Part shown: positions 22,632 to 34,700 of the stretch, in pieces | Layout of the letters: the number at the start of each line of letters is the position of its first letter | How positions within the stretch are numbered: position 1 is the first letter of the stretch | Assembly (NCBI GenBank): GCA_002794775.1 | Contig: NBAY01000069.1 | Span: 156,872-220,871 of the forward strand | From: Porodaedalea pini | Taxonomy: Eukaryota > Basidiomycota > Agaricomycetes > Hymenochaetales > Hymenochaetaceae | Direction of reading: 5' to 3' | Length of the DNA stretch: 64,000 nucleotides | Program-made: the position numbers and the translations under genes | The notes under the pieces: generated by a model | Seen by the model: only the letters and a program-made list of their open reading frames with translations | The model's database searches: none | What the model was told of the DNA's origin: nothing

Positions 22632-22819
22632 GATGGCGAGAGTGCGAGTGAGGTCAGGTGACCGACGCGACGATCGGACGCGCACGGACAATCTCAGGCT
22701 GTAACTCTGTTACGCTGATCCAACATCGGCGAACTACATACTAACATAGTATATCCTCATCCTGAACTCGGACTGGAGATATAAACTTGAAACTTGAGTG
22801 CACCTGGAAGGAGACGGAG
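22632..22819. promoter_or_regulatory. Bidirectional promoter between ERCC1 and DUF5519 gene A
   Basis: Only 188 bases separate the two divergent start codons, so both promoters must share this stretch. The corresponding stretch in unit 2 of the duplication is 24887-25104. Confidence 0.55.
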
Positions 22820-23740
22820 ATGCAGTCTCTCACTGCACAAGAGGCGCTCTCGAAACTTTCGTCTTATCTTTCTGCTTTGCTCTCCGGAGCTCGTAGCATA
22901 TACACTCAACATCCCATTCTTACCGTCTCTGCATCTGTCGCCGCCGCTCTCTTCCCCTTGGCGGTTCGTAACTTCCGAATGTACCAAGCGCTCGGAAGGG
23001 GCGGGTTCAGAAACACCTTCATCGGCTGGATTGGTGCGACCCTGCTGAAGCCTTTTGAACGCAATACTACTACTGTGGAGGAATATGATGCTGATACAGA
23101 CAAGTCATCCTGGCTTAAGGCAGGTGACGGGACATCGGAGGTCCCGCTGCGCGGTAGACCGCGTCCTACAACCGGTTGGCACTGCATCCCACACCGCCAA
23201 CTCGACCAGTATCCTAGCGAGAAGATACAAGAGGTACGTTAGCGTCTTCTATATTGATAGAAGCCAGCTCAACGAAAACTCGCATTCTTGCAGTTGATCA
23301 TTCGCGAGTTCCGCACGATAGCCAAGACAAACACCGATCTCGTGCAAGTGGGCCGCTCGCCACACGAGAACTTCGGCGACGCGTTGATAGTGCATGCGTC
23401 CGTTCCAAGTCCGCACCGCGTCGCAGATGCATCGTGGCGCGAGATCGGGCACGTTCACGACCGAAAGGATTTCTCTATGCACGTTACGCTGGCTCCGCAG
23501 GACTGTAAACTAGGTGCGCTTCGTCTCTTCCTCCTTTCCACTTGAAGGACCCACAAACCATCGAAATCTGTAGTGATCGAGCAGGGTTGGGGCGAACGGC
23601 ACCCGATTAGTGGTGTCGTTCGTCTGCCAAAGGAGTACCTCATGATATATGCACCGCTGACCGAGGATGACGTGAGGGTCGTAGGCCTCATCGTGCGGGC
23701 TTCCGCCGGATATATGACAGGTAGCAGAAACGTGCACTAA
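22820..23740 (+). CDS. DUF5519/luciferase-type domain protein, copy A
   Basis: Three exons (introns about 23234-23293 and 23513-23572) encode about 266 residues. It starts MQSLTAQEALSKLSSYLSAL at 22820. A hydrophobic helix (HPILTVSASVAAALFPLAV) near residues 31-49 suggests a membrane anchor. The C-terminal domain has GRPRPTTGWHCIPHRQ, HVHDRKDFSMHVTLAP and the conserved QGWGERHPISG followed by LPKEYLMIYAP, the pattern I associate with the fungal DUF5519 ('Luciferase' Pfam) family; biochemical function is not known to me. TAA is at 23738-23740. Copy B lies downstream in the duplicated unit; the two are roughly 88 percent identical by eye. Shares a short promoter with ERCC1. Confidence 0.75.
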
Positions 23741-24244
23741 ACCGAGATTCAGCCAGTCACAAATTATGATATTTACCACTCTCAGTTCAGTTTGGCACTC
23801 ATCAACGTTGTAGCTGAACATGTACGAAGTCGTCCTTTAATGAGAAAGGACGTAACTGATGGGCATGCTTATGACTCCCGCTGGCGGCGTAGCTACACTC
23901 TTGCGTACATCCCCCCAAAACAGACTATACCCCAATTCTATCAGCCTGATGCGCTGTGTTTTCTCTTGATACTTTTGGCTCAAACACGCCCACGCTACAC
24001 TCTGCGGGATAATGGAAGTGCTTCACACACTTGAAGGAACAGCAATACAATAGCTTGATTGGCCAATCGTGCTCATTTCTCTAAACTTGCTATCGTGAAA
24101 TCGGCATCTAACTTCATGGACCTGCTCCGCGCCCGTCCATCCTCTATCATGATCATTGAAAGTCGTGCGTATCGATCTTCTCGAGTTCATCAAGGCCACA
24201 TTTCTCCATACCCTCGTTATTGAGTGGGAAATAGGCCTGGGATT

Positions 24245-24886
24245 GGGCGTCTTGTGCTCGAAGGCTTTGTACGTCGCCAAGTACAAGCCCGCCTTCACTT
24301 CTTCCAAAAGATGAGACTGTGGGCGCTTTGAGGTCCAATATGCACTTACGACCAGCAGACGATGATGTTATGCTGTTTATGAGTAGATTTTCGTGAGTTC
24401 GCGTATCGGGTCTTGGTGCTCGCTCTTGACGCTACATAAGTCAGCAGGGTTTAGAAAGAGTGAGAAGTATTATACACTCACGACGTCACACATCAAAAGC
24501 AGTATTCTGAGGTTATAGAGGTGCCCGAGCTTTTGTAATCGTTGGTGAATGCACTCTTGGCGAAGCTTCAAGCTGTGGTACTTTACTAAGCTGTTCCAAT
24601 GCATCCATATGTATAAGTAAGATCTTTATTACAAGACTAAGCTTCCCACCTTAAAAACAGAGCGCACGTCATTCTTCCTAGCTGAAAATCCGATACGACA
24701 TCTCCAAACTCTTTGTTCACGTTTCGTATGCATTCGAGGAGTCTATGCTACCATTTGTTTCTTAGTCACCGTCCTTCCTCTGTGATATTCGAAAGAGTGT
24801 AGCTGGCCAGGATTTACTACGATTGCGTTTCCTGAGCTGGGCAGGTCGACTAGGGTTTTGTGGGTTGCCATGGCGGCGGAGGACAT
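24245..24886 (-). pseudogene. ERCC1 5' fragment pseudogene
   Basis: Duplicate of the first part of ERCC1. The start codon region (MSSAAMATHKTL at 24886) and the NAIVVNPGQ motif survive, but the first splice donor, GTACAC in the parent, reads CTACAC here. The next exon has lost its acceptor AG and 9 coding bases, and further indels follow. The copy stops at the codons for the YKAFEHK stretch, so the tandem HhH domain is absent. No full-length ERCC1 can be made from it. Confidence 0.85.
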
Positions 24887-25104
24887 GATGGCGGCATTAT
24901 TGGCGGGAGTGTGAACGAGGTCAGGTGACCGACGCGCCGGGACGCGACGATCGGCAAGACTCGGACGCGCTTGGACAATATGGAGTTACTCTGTAACGCT
25001 GATTCAACATCGGACGAAAGAGCGATCCCATCATGGACTGGATATATGAAAGCTGAAGACGTGAGGTTGCAATAGTGTCCGAGTACATCCGGAAGGAGAC
25101 GAGC

Positions 25105-26018
25105 ATGCAGTCTCCCACTGCGCAAGAAGCGCTCTCGAAGCTCTCATCCCATATTACTGCTTTGCTCTCTGGAGCTCGTAGCATATGCTCTCGACATCCC
25201 ATTCTAACTGTGTCTGCTTCTGTCGCCGCCGCGCTCTTTCCTTTGGCAGTTCGTAACTTCCGAACGTACCAGGCGCTCGGGAGGGGTGGGTTCAGCAACA
25301 TCTTCGTCGGCTGGATGTGTGCAGTCTTAGCGAAGCCTTTTGAACGCAATACGACTACTGTGGAGGAGTATGATGCTGATACGGACAAGTCATCCTGGCT
25401 TAAGGCGGGTGACGGGCCATTGGAGGTCCCGCTCCGCGATAGGCCACGTCCTACAACCGGTTGGCACTCCCTCCCGCATCGCCAACTCGACCAGTATCCC
25501 AGTGAGAAGATACAAGAGGTACGTCAGCATCTTCTATAATGATAGAAGCCAGCTCAATGAAAACCCGCATCCTTGCACAGTTGATCACCCGCGAGTTCCG
25601 CACGATAGCCGAAACAAACACCGATCTCGTGCAAGTGGGTCGCTCGCCACATGAGCACTTCGGCAACGCGTTGATGGTGCACACGTCCGTTCCAAGTCCG
25701 CACCGCGTCGCAGATGCATCGTGGCGTGAGATCGGGCACGTTCACGACCGAAAGGATTTCTCCTTGCACGTTACGCTGGCTCCGCAGGACTGTAAACTAG
25801 GTGTGCTTCATCTCTTCCTCGCATACAACTGAAGTACTTAAAAATCCGTAGTGATCGAGCAAGGTTGGGGTGAACGACATCCACTCAGTGGTGTCGTAGG
25901 CCTACCAAAGGGGTACCTTATGATATATGCACCGCTGACCGAGGATGACGTGCGGGTCGTAGGCCTCATCACGCGTGCATCCGCCGGATATATGACAGGT
26001 AGCAGAAACGTGCATTAA
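25105..26018 (+). CDS. DUF5519/luciferase-type domain protein, copy B
   Basis: Paralogue of the gene at 22820-23740, with the same three-exon structure. It starts MQSPTAQEALSKLSSHITAL at 25105; the hydrophobic helix HPILTVSASVAAALFPLAV is unchanged, and the conserved core QGWGERHPLSG and LPKGYLMIYAP is kept; TAA at 26016-26018. All exons are open and splice signals intact, so it may be functional. Differences from copy A cluster in exon 1 (about 20 of 138 residues) while the last exon has about 4 of 55, which suggests constraint on the C-terminal domain. Expression would depend on a promoter whose other partner (ERCC1) is now dead. Confidence 0.75.
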
Positions 26019-26740
26019 AACAAGATTCAGCGAGCCATAAATTATAACGTTCCCCGCTCTCATTCCAGCTTGACACTCAACAACAGAGCATATGCAAATC
26101 AAGGCTTCAAAGAGACGACTGAAAGGCATTGATGGCCATGCATGAGACTCCCACTGGCGGCGTAGCTACACTTTTGCGTTCATCTCGCCAAAACAGACTA
26201 TACCCCAAATCTCTCGGCCTGATGCGCTTTAATTACCTTTGATAATTTTGCGAGCTCAAACAACAGCAAGAGCCTGATCGACCAATCGTACTCATTTCTC
26301 TAAACTTGCTATCATGAAATCGGCTTATAAACTTGCTCTGCGCCCGTCCGTCCTCCATCATGATCATTGTGAATCGTACGCATCGATCTCCTCGAGTCCA
26401 TCAAGCCGCCCTAGTCCTTACTTCAAATCTCCGTTATTTGAGTGGGGGATAGGTCGACGAAACGAGCTGTGCGCTCTGTGTCCGAACTGAGTTCAGATAC
26501 GTACATTCAGGGCTCGTTGGAAGCTTTCGACGTTCGAAACTCGTCAGGCCTATGGCAGTAGACGAGTCCGCGCTTCATATCTCTGTATTTAGAGCCAGCT
26601 AGGCGATGCATACATGTTTTTAATTTGGTATCTATGTATATTCCAACGTCCACGAGTAACCTCTCATCCGCGGAGTGCTTTGGTTAACGCGCCAGATGCT
26701 GCTCCCTTAAGGCATGAATACAGCGAAACAGACAGGTACT

Positions 26741-28480
26741 TTAAGCATCAGTGGAGAACGTTCCTAACCCAGCCGTTTCCTCGGAAATGGTGTATTCGTG
26801 CTCCGTAGGCCGTACATACCGCATATCGCTCCCTGTCGTGGAGAATGCTTTGTCCACCACTTGCATTCGGATGTTCACGAGTAGTTTCTGGCTCATGATG
26901 CTGCCTACAGCCAACGCGAGGCCCACGGGGAGCTCAACATAGTTTTGCTATACAAACAGTGATGTTAGCTCCACTTGCCATTCATATCATTCACACGTAG
27001 CAGGCGAATAAGGGAAAGAGGATACGTACGCCGGCGTATGACCATACGAGCTGGCTCATCAGACAGAACGCGAATACGCTGAGCATTGTCAATTCGTAGC
27101 GAGTCAGCATGAAAGCCCCCTCCCACCAGAATACGACAACTTACACGAAGAAATAAAGGGCTGAGTCCTTGACCAGAAGGACCGTGAGGCGGCTTGCCGC
27201 TCCCGAGCCTCGATACTCCCTCAAGCTCGCAAAGCCCTTGCGTAGCGCGAGCATGAACAACAGCGCCTCGTTCACAAGCTTCGCGACCCATATCTTGTCG
27301 TACACGGGTGGAAGAGTAGATCCTTCACAGATATACAGGTCCGATCCGGGTCCTAAGTTTGTCATTTTTTCTGAACGTAGCAGATTATTAGGAAAGGGAA
27401 CAACCGAAGAAAATAATACGTATTACCGTGCTCGTGACTCAGTATGATCACCAGAAAAGTAGCAAAGGAGGTGACCATCGCCAAGGATGATATCATGAGC
27501 AAGCATAGGATTTTGCGGCTCCCCTGGTATAGAGCATATACTCTTAGTTGAAGGGCGACTGAGAGCACTGTAAGCTTTGTTTTCGGTGCTAGTGAGATCG
27601 AAACTTACAGTCTGTAGCGAGAGCAATCACGACTGCAGAGACCCAATAGAAGATATTCCTCGCGGTGCCTATATAGTATTAGTGTTTTCATGAGACCTGG
27701 AATACAAAGGGAAAACTTGCATCTATGAATTTGCTTTAGGTATCCATGCCACGCCAAGTAGTTACTGAATAAAAGTTGATCACTTACAGCTAGACATTAT
27801 TTAGGTGTGGTCAGTAAATAATCAACAACACAGTTTAAATTTTCTTACTTCTGCGGAGAATCCGGGCATATACAGCCCTGGAATAGTTCGAGTGCATCGT
27901 CAATCAATCTCCCCATCAGAGATGACTCGATGCGTACCGATGTTTATGAACCTAGTCGAATCTTTAGTATTGGCACAAGGAGTGTAGCGAGCCTACTCAC
28001 AGCGTGCTGAACAACGTGCAATATCGAAGCTTTTTCAAACAAAAACAGCAGACTGAACGAGTGACACGGGCGAATCATATTTCGCGACGGCTTACAATGA
28101 AGTATATGGCCTTCCCGAACCCTAAGCTGGCTTTCTGCGTGCACATCCCAGGCGATCAGACGTTGCGTTCGATGGCAGTTTAGTGAAGTGGATTTTCCAT
28201 GCTCACCCACATGATGGAGACTTCTCTGTCAAGGGTAAGGACTGGCAGATCCGCTATCAAACTATAGTCCGCCAGTAGTATGAAATTAGACTCACCATAG
28301 TTGTAGATATATAAAGCCATCGAAGATACTACGTGTCAATTGAATAAGCGTTTGGATTGTCCTCCGCCATGAACGAGAAAACTCACAGCTGAAAAGCTTA
28401 ACCAAATGTACGATGCGGACGAATTCCTGAAGTTCCTCGACATATTGGCCAATCGTTGGTAAGGATGCACTGCTCGCCAT
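26741..28480 (-). CDS. DUF6533-domain multi-pass membrane protein
   Basis: At least ten small exons. The start at 28480 gives MASSASLPTIGQYVEELQEF. The hallmark of DUF6533, LTLDREVSIMW, is at about 28212-28244, preceded by SMALYIYNY and followed by KASLGFGKAIYFI and RYCTLFSTL. Membrane helices follow: NIFYWVSAVVIALATD, then VALQLRVYALYQGSRKILCL, and later VFAFCLMSQLVWSYAG. The last exon (QNYVELPVGLALAVGSIMSQ, ending in a polar tail) stops at TAA 26741-26743. A stretch that first looks like an in-frame TGA near 27902-27911 is better explained as a 60-base intron. One middle junction (about 27660-27850) is unresolved. DUF6533 proteins are abundant in Agaricomycetes; their role is unknown. Confidence 0.72.
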
Positions 28481-29512
28481 CGTTGATAAACGTTAGTGAC
28501 TAGAGTATAGGGGCCGTTCGTCTGTTGGTCTGTTGGAAGGGGCGGTAAGAGGTCCGAGCTTATAAACGTGTTCACAGAGTGTCGAGCCCTACCTTAGAAT
28601 AGGTGTCTGCAGCATCAAGATGTTCAGGTATCCAGGTACCGAATGGCATGTCTGGAACTGATCTACAAAGCCTGATGGAGAAGGGAGATGTGGACTTACC
28701 TTCACACAGCAACACCGGAAACCTGCGTATTCAAAAATACAATCATTAGGAACTCTTCATGCCAAGTTCTATTGAGTTTCCAATAGTTTTGCACAAGTAT
28801 ATGATAACCAACGCGCTAGAGGGATCTGAGGACATGCGCATGCTCAAACGCTGATCGAGTTTGGTTGCTGCCATGGCGCTGCTGGCTGTACGCACAGAAA
28901 GCATGATGCGCGGGAGTAGTGAGGTCCAGATCAGTAGGAGCTGATCACGTTCGAATGAGAACAAGGTTGCATGGCTCACTGAGTTGCGACCGAACCTGCC
29001 GTCTCCCTGGGATGCTTGGAGATCAGGAGGGGACACCAGATCAGTCGTGTACGGAGAACCTGCCAGTACTTGGGACGAGATTGCATTCGTGATCAAAACG
29101 GATACTCAAAAGCATCCCAAAGCGCCTTCTTCAAGCGCGGCTTAGTATCAGGCGAAAGCCACTTAGATCTCAGCTTGAGCTCCCGGAAAGACCAGTCAGA
29201 TTCGCCGAACAATGGTGACTTGACGAGACGTATCGTGTAATTGTACTCCCTCAGAATACGTTCCATCATGATTCCTCACGATGAAGATACATGTAGGCTG
29301 GTGCACTTGGGCTTGAACCTTTTATTTCCTGGAGAATAGGGTGGCATGCCAAAATTGAAAATGATACTTTTCTTAGACTCTGAGCATGAAAGGAGTGGTG
29401 ACGGTCAAAGATGGCTGCTAGTTAGTAGTTGAAGTCCGCGCCGAATCTCACTCTTACCACCATCATCCAGATCGTGGGAAAGTACATATCAGCGAACTTT
29501 TTGTCTCTATCG
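28481..29512. other. Region between the DUF6533 gene and the LINE
   Basis: About 1 kb. A complete 58-codon minus-strand frame at 29093-29269 (begins MMERILREYNYTIRL) has good codon character but no recognised family and may be the first exon of a lost gene. The 5' untranslated region of the LINE probably begins in the last 100-200 bases; its left edge could not be fixed. Confidence 0.35.
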
Positions 29513-31763
29513 ATGGCCCCGCCCCCCAACGCGAAGCCAACGAGCCTTCATCGAACCAAATCGCTCAGATCCTTGGGCAATATCAAGGACCCGACGAAAT
29601 GCGACGAGTGTAAATACGAACTTCCACATCACAGTCGCTCGTGTGTCTCTGGCGCGGCGAAACTCTGCACTCAGTGCGGACGCGACTCGACATACAACCA
29701 TAACCCAGACGTATGCGAATTGGCGAGGAAAAACATAGCTAACTGGACACCCGACACTGAAGCGGACCAGCATGCAGCCGCCCTTCGCAAACAAGGAGAC
29801 CTTCCGCCCACCCCTGATATACCATCCCAAATCAGTCTTAAACGCTCTCCGTCCGAAGAGGAACATCACGGACGCGATGCCCCAGGCAACCCCGCTACGA
29901 TCGGGCATATCCCGGACGACAAGGACGCAATGGACGCCGACGATGACCTATACGTTGACAGCAACCCCCCCCAACTCGACAATGCAGAGGACGATCCGGC
30001 CATCGCCGAAGATCTGGCCATCTCCGAAGAAGTTAATAGGAAGTCACGGGAGCTTGCCGAGAAATCGGTCCAGGAACTCCGTGCCCTCATTAACCAAGAC
30101 ACTTGGACGTCCACAACGCCCTTCTATGATAACCCAGCCATGATGGGCCGCTATATGGCCAGTATTGCGTCATCCCTTTGCTTCTGGATCAACCAATCCA
30201 ATACTTTTGACGACGAGACTGCTCGTGAAAATTATGCTAACACTTCTCTCAACCAGTTCCAGACCACTTTCAAGATCCACGCTCCTTACTGCAAGAACGT
30301 TTTTGATAATATTTATTGCAGCCCCCAGGACCTCCGCGAGGAGCAGATCTCTGACGAGCTCACATCCATGTCTCGCTCTATTTCTTCCCTAGTATCTATG
30401 GTATCCACCCTTACAGAGAAAACTAACAAATTGGAAAAACAGGCACAAAACCCCACTAAACCCAAAGTTTCTTTTTCTTCTAACGTTTCTGCACAGCCGA
30501 AATACTTGCCAGACCCACTTGGTGCTAACTTTATTCATGACCCACGATTCCCTCTGCCCCCCCCCCCCCCCCCCCGTCGTCAAACAACGGGTTCCCGCCC
30601 CTAAAGGTGGTCGTACCAATTATGCTTCCGCCATGGCCAACACCCGTATTCCGGGTTCTGGCTATCGCATGGACACTCAAGGGACCATCCACGCGCCAGA
30701 TGGTTACATGCACTCCAAGCATAATGCTCCTCGACCCGGCCTCTCCACTACTATTTACACACCACCCGTCCAATCTGTCGGCACAGACAAAGACGGGTAC
30801 ACCACCGTGACATACACCAGGGCTGCTCAGAAAAAGCCCAAGCAGGTACCCACCAAGGTTACCTCTATTTCTTCTGACCACCCTGACGGGGAGGTCGTTA
30901 CCAAACCCATGAACCGAGCTAACGGCTCCGTCAATATGCGTGTTCGCAATGTCAAGCGCGTTTACTTCTCCCTTCCCGATAACCTCGCTATTCGACCACT
31001 TCCTAACTCCATCAAGAACACTGTCCGCACCGGCCTCAAAGGCTCCACGGAGTTCAAACACCTCATCATCCTTAACGTCGAATACACTTCGAACGGCAAT
31101 CTTTGTATTTCCTTCACAAACATTCACCCGGATTTCGATTCTACCTTCTTTTCCCTTTCAGCGCTTCTTAACTGCATTATCAATATTAGTGGTGCTAAAG
31201 TTTTCACTCCTTCCCCGCAGTTCAAACTCGTCTTACCAGCCGTACCGGTATTTGACAAACACACTAACGTTCTTTACTCTGAGCGCGATTTAGCTGAGGA
31301 ACTTTCCTCCCTTCCTCAATTCGAAGGACAAGAATTCCTTTATCCCCCTCAATTCATGGCGTCCATTGAGCGCCTTAATACCCTCGACTATTGTAACATC
31401 TCAATCATTTTGAAAGACACTAACCGCCTAGCTTTCGACCATTTCTTCCTTCACAACAACCGCAGTATCCCGATCTTCAGCGTCATCCGACGCCTCGAAG
31501 AAATGCGAGCCCGTCCAACCATCTCCCAATGCGATAATTGCCATCGCTTGGGTCACTCCTCAATCAAATGCCGTTCAGTAGCCCGCTGCGCTATCTGTTC
31601 GGAACCCCATCGCACTGCAGTACATGTCGCCAGATGCACTCCATGCACTGCTTCCAACAACCTCGCGTGCCAGCACTTCACGCACTGCATCAACTGTCAA
31701 GGCGACCATAACTCCAGGTCTTCCACCTGCCCGGCACGTCGCAATTACAGGCCTCCTCTCTAA
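29513..31763 (+). CDS. LINE ORF1 protein (frameshifted at a poly-C run)
   Basis: Nucleic-acid-binding ORF1 of the LINE. It starts MAPPPNAKPTSLHRTKSLRS at 29513. An N-terminal Cys/His cluster (CDECKYELPHHSRSC, CTQCGRDSTYNHNPDVC) is unusual for ORF1. A middle domain leads to three C-terminal knuckles: CDNCHRLGHSSIKC, then CAICSEPHRTAVHVARC and CINCQGDHNSRSSTC. A 19-base C run at 30557-30575 moves the frame: the upstream frame ends at 30604, and the downstream frame opens before the run, at about 30519. Eighteen Cs would keep one frame. The stop TAA at 31761-31763 touches the ORF2 ATG. It could be decay, an assembly length error, or slippage. Confidence 0.82.
30557..30575 (+). repeat. 19-base C homopolymer in LINE ORF1
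   Basis: Encodes a polyproline run. Its length is one base too long for the ORF1 frame upstream and downstream to agree. Confidence 0.95.
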
Positions 31764-34700
31764 ATGACCACATTCATTTCAATTCTCTCTCTTAACGTCC
31801 ATCGCTCTGAACCTACTACTGACCTTCTTTTTAAATCTCTCTTTCAACGCGGCAATCTTTGCCCTGACATTATCTGCTTACAGGAAATCCCCACTATTTC
31901 CTCTATCGTCCCGTCCAAAACATCCCTAGCGGGTGAAAAACATTTTGACACTCGCAATTCAGATCCCTTTATTTGCGTACTTCCCCTTCAATCGACCTCT
32001 ATCCGCCCTAGTTGCGCTACTTTTATCCATCCACGCATATCTCACCTTCTCAGCCCCCAACCACACCTTTCTCGTCCCATTTGCCAAGTCACCATCAGCA
32101 TCGATCGTGGTCCGTCGCTTCCCTCTCTTTATATTTGGAACATCTACAGTTCCCCTAGTACTCATTCTTTTGAAGACCCGTTCCCCACTCCCTCAACCAC
32201 CGACACCCATATCTTTGTAGGCGATTTCAATCGTCATTCTGCTCTTTGGTCCAATACCCATCTTTCTCGTTACTTCATTTTCGCCAAACCCTTTTTGCAG
32301 TGGCTTAATAATTCCTCTTTATCGGTCGCTAACCCTTTGGCTGTACCCACGTTTCTGCATCCCCAGGGATCTTCAACCCTGGATCTTGTTATTAGCTCTT
32401 CAGATGTTTTCCCTTTCATTAACCAATCCCTCCTTATTGGTGACCCTTCATTTGAATTCCATTCAGACCATCTCCCCCTTATATTCAACGTACCTACGTC
32501 ATTTATCCCACCTCCAGATACCCCTCCTCTTCGCCTCGTTCGCAAACGCGACATTCCTTCTTTAGTTTCTGAATTTCGTGATTCATGCCTTTTCGCCTTT
32601 ACCACTTCCGATATTCACCTTCCGGCGCACCTTGATGCCAAACTACATTCATTTTACACTTCTTTTTCTTCCTTCACCTCCCGCTTCTTGCGGAAACACA
32701 AACCCCGAACGTACTTCGGGCCCCATTCCTGGTGGTCCGAGCAATGCAGTCGCGATTACCAAGCACACCACAATAACCCATCACCGAGCAGCCTCGCCCA
32801 GCTTCAACAAACCCTTGCGCTCGCCAAATCTACTTACTTCAGCAATCTCCTTCATCGATCTGATCACTCGTCGATCTGGAGACGCAAACACTTAGGCACC
32901 GCGCGCCGCCAGCATCCTATTGGCGCCCTTAAGCTCCCGTCTGGGTCTTATACTCTCAACGAGAACGAGAAGTCCGACCTCTTCCGTTCCACGTTCTTCC
33001 CTGCTCTACCCAGTGGTTATCGCGACCAGCATACGCTCCCTCCCCCTGTCGAAATTGAGCCTGTCTCAGTCGACGAAATGCTCCGAGCCCTTAGGGGCAC
33101 CGATGATGAAACTGCCCCGGGCAGTAATTGCTTTTCTTATTTTCATTTGAAACTTTTCATCGAACTTGAACCACAATTTTTTTCTCAAATTTTTTCCCTT
33201 TGCCTTTCGTTTGGCTATTTTCCTTCATCTTTCAAACATTCTACCATCACATTCATTCCTAAACCAAAACGTTCTGACTTCTCTCTCCCCCATTCTTTCC
33301 GCCCAATAGCCCTCGTGGATACTATGGGCAAACTCTTCGAACACATTCTTTTTAACCAACTCCAAATTATATTCGAACAACGCTCTCTTATTCCTTCTTC
33401 GCAGCACGGCTGCCGGAAATCCCTATCCACGCTAACGGCCTGCTATGAAGTTTTGCATTTCAACAATTTTCAACCCTTTATTCACTCACTTTTTACCACC
33501 GCTCCAGGGCTCGGCCCCATCGAGCCTCGCCGCCGTCGCTTATTAACATCCATTATTACAATTGACATTCAAGGTTTTTTCGATAATATCTCCCACCCAC
33601 TCCTTATTGACCGCTTAACTCGGTCCAACATTCATCCTAATCTCATCAGTTGCGTCTCTCATTGGATGCGTGATCGTCCCATTTCTCTTCATTTCAATCA
33701 GTTTTTTTCAGACACTTTCACCAAGCCCAATTGAGGTGTCCCTCAAGGGTCCCCTCTCTCCCCTCTCATTGCTATCTTCGCGGCCGCTCCGGCCATTGAT
33801 AACTACTATAAACAATTCCCTTTCAATCGTCCCCTTTTCGCTTATATGGATGACCATCTGTTGGCCGCACGCTCTCTGAGCATGCGCACCAACCTCATTC
33901 GTTTACGCAACCAATATCGTTTTCTTTCTTTACAATTTTCGCAACTGGGCCTTTCTATTGACCCAGATTCCGTTGAACTCATCCATTTCACCTCCACTCG
34001 CACTCAAAATACCATTCACTTTCCTTACCCAACACAACCAGAACATCAACCATCTCTTATTCTATCACCTTCCCTTATTATTCGCCCTCAACCCCATATT
34101 ACATGGTTGGGCGTCATTTTTCACCATCAATTACTCCCTAATTTACATTTTCGGTCACGAGCTAATAAAGCTCTTTCTACTCTCCATCAACGCTCCTTTC
34201 TCTTTTGCTCCTCTCACAGTGCATATCTCGAATACGCCCGTCTCCTTTATTTCAACCTCATTTGTTCTGTCGCCGTTTACGGCGCCCATTTATTTCCCAA
34301 TTCTCCTGCCATTCAGTCCATTCTCGAACCGGTGCAACACCGTGCTTTATCCCTTATTCTTTCCCACAGCGTCAACAAAGACGCTGCTGGCTCTTTACTC
34401 TCAATTCCCCCGATCGATCTCTTCATTCAATACCAAGCTAAACGCTTTATAACATCTTATGTATCATCCTCTCGTTCTTCTCTTCCCCCTTCTGCAGAAA
34501 TTCGAGAGCTACTTCCTGCTGACATTTTTATTCCCAGTACCAATCTTTACCCAATTATCCCGCCCATTCACTCTTGCCTTTCCTTAGTCCCCCTTACTTC
34601 TCATAAAAACAGTCTCTTCATCAGACAATCTTTTCTTCGTCTTTTTAATCACCCCCCTCCCTTTCAATACTTCTTATTTACAGATGGCTCAGTCATTGAA

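Larger units (their letters stand above)
21970..24240. repeat. Segmental tandem duplication, unit 1
   Basis: Unit 1 contains the 5' part of ERCC1 (minus), the shared promoter, the DUF5519 gene A (plus) and about 500 bases downstream. It aligns with unit 2 along its whole length, including introns and intergenic DNA, with many substitutions and small indels. Borders are approximate: similarity starts at the ERCC1 codons for the YKAFEHK stretch and ends near the word TTGAGTGGGA at about 24219. Confidence 0.85.
24241..26455. repeat. Segmental tandem duplication, unit 2
   Basis: Direct-orientation second copy of the unit: ERCC1 5' fragment (broken), promoter, DUF5519 gene B (intact) and downstream DNA. 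It follows unit 1 immediately, so the arrangement is head-to-tail. End near 26455 where similarity to unit 1 fades. Confidence 0.85.

Noticed and set aside
27895..27920. Apparent in-frame TGA in the DUF6533 gene
   Set aside because: A 60-base intron with GTACGC donor and TTCCAG acceptor removes it and restores a typical family sequence.
30531..31127. Minus-strand frame of 198 codons
   Set aside because: Antisense shadow of LINE ORF1; no family signal.
33732..33734. TGA in LINE ORF2 as programmed recoding
   Set aside because: A second TGA downstream, another in a different element and the CGA context fit mutation better than recoding; no special context was seen.
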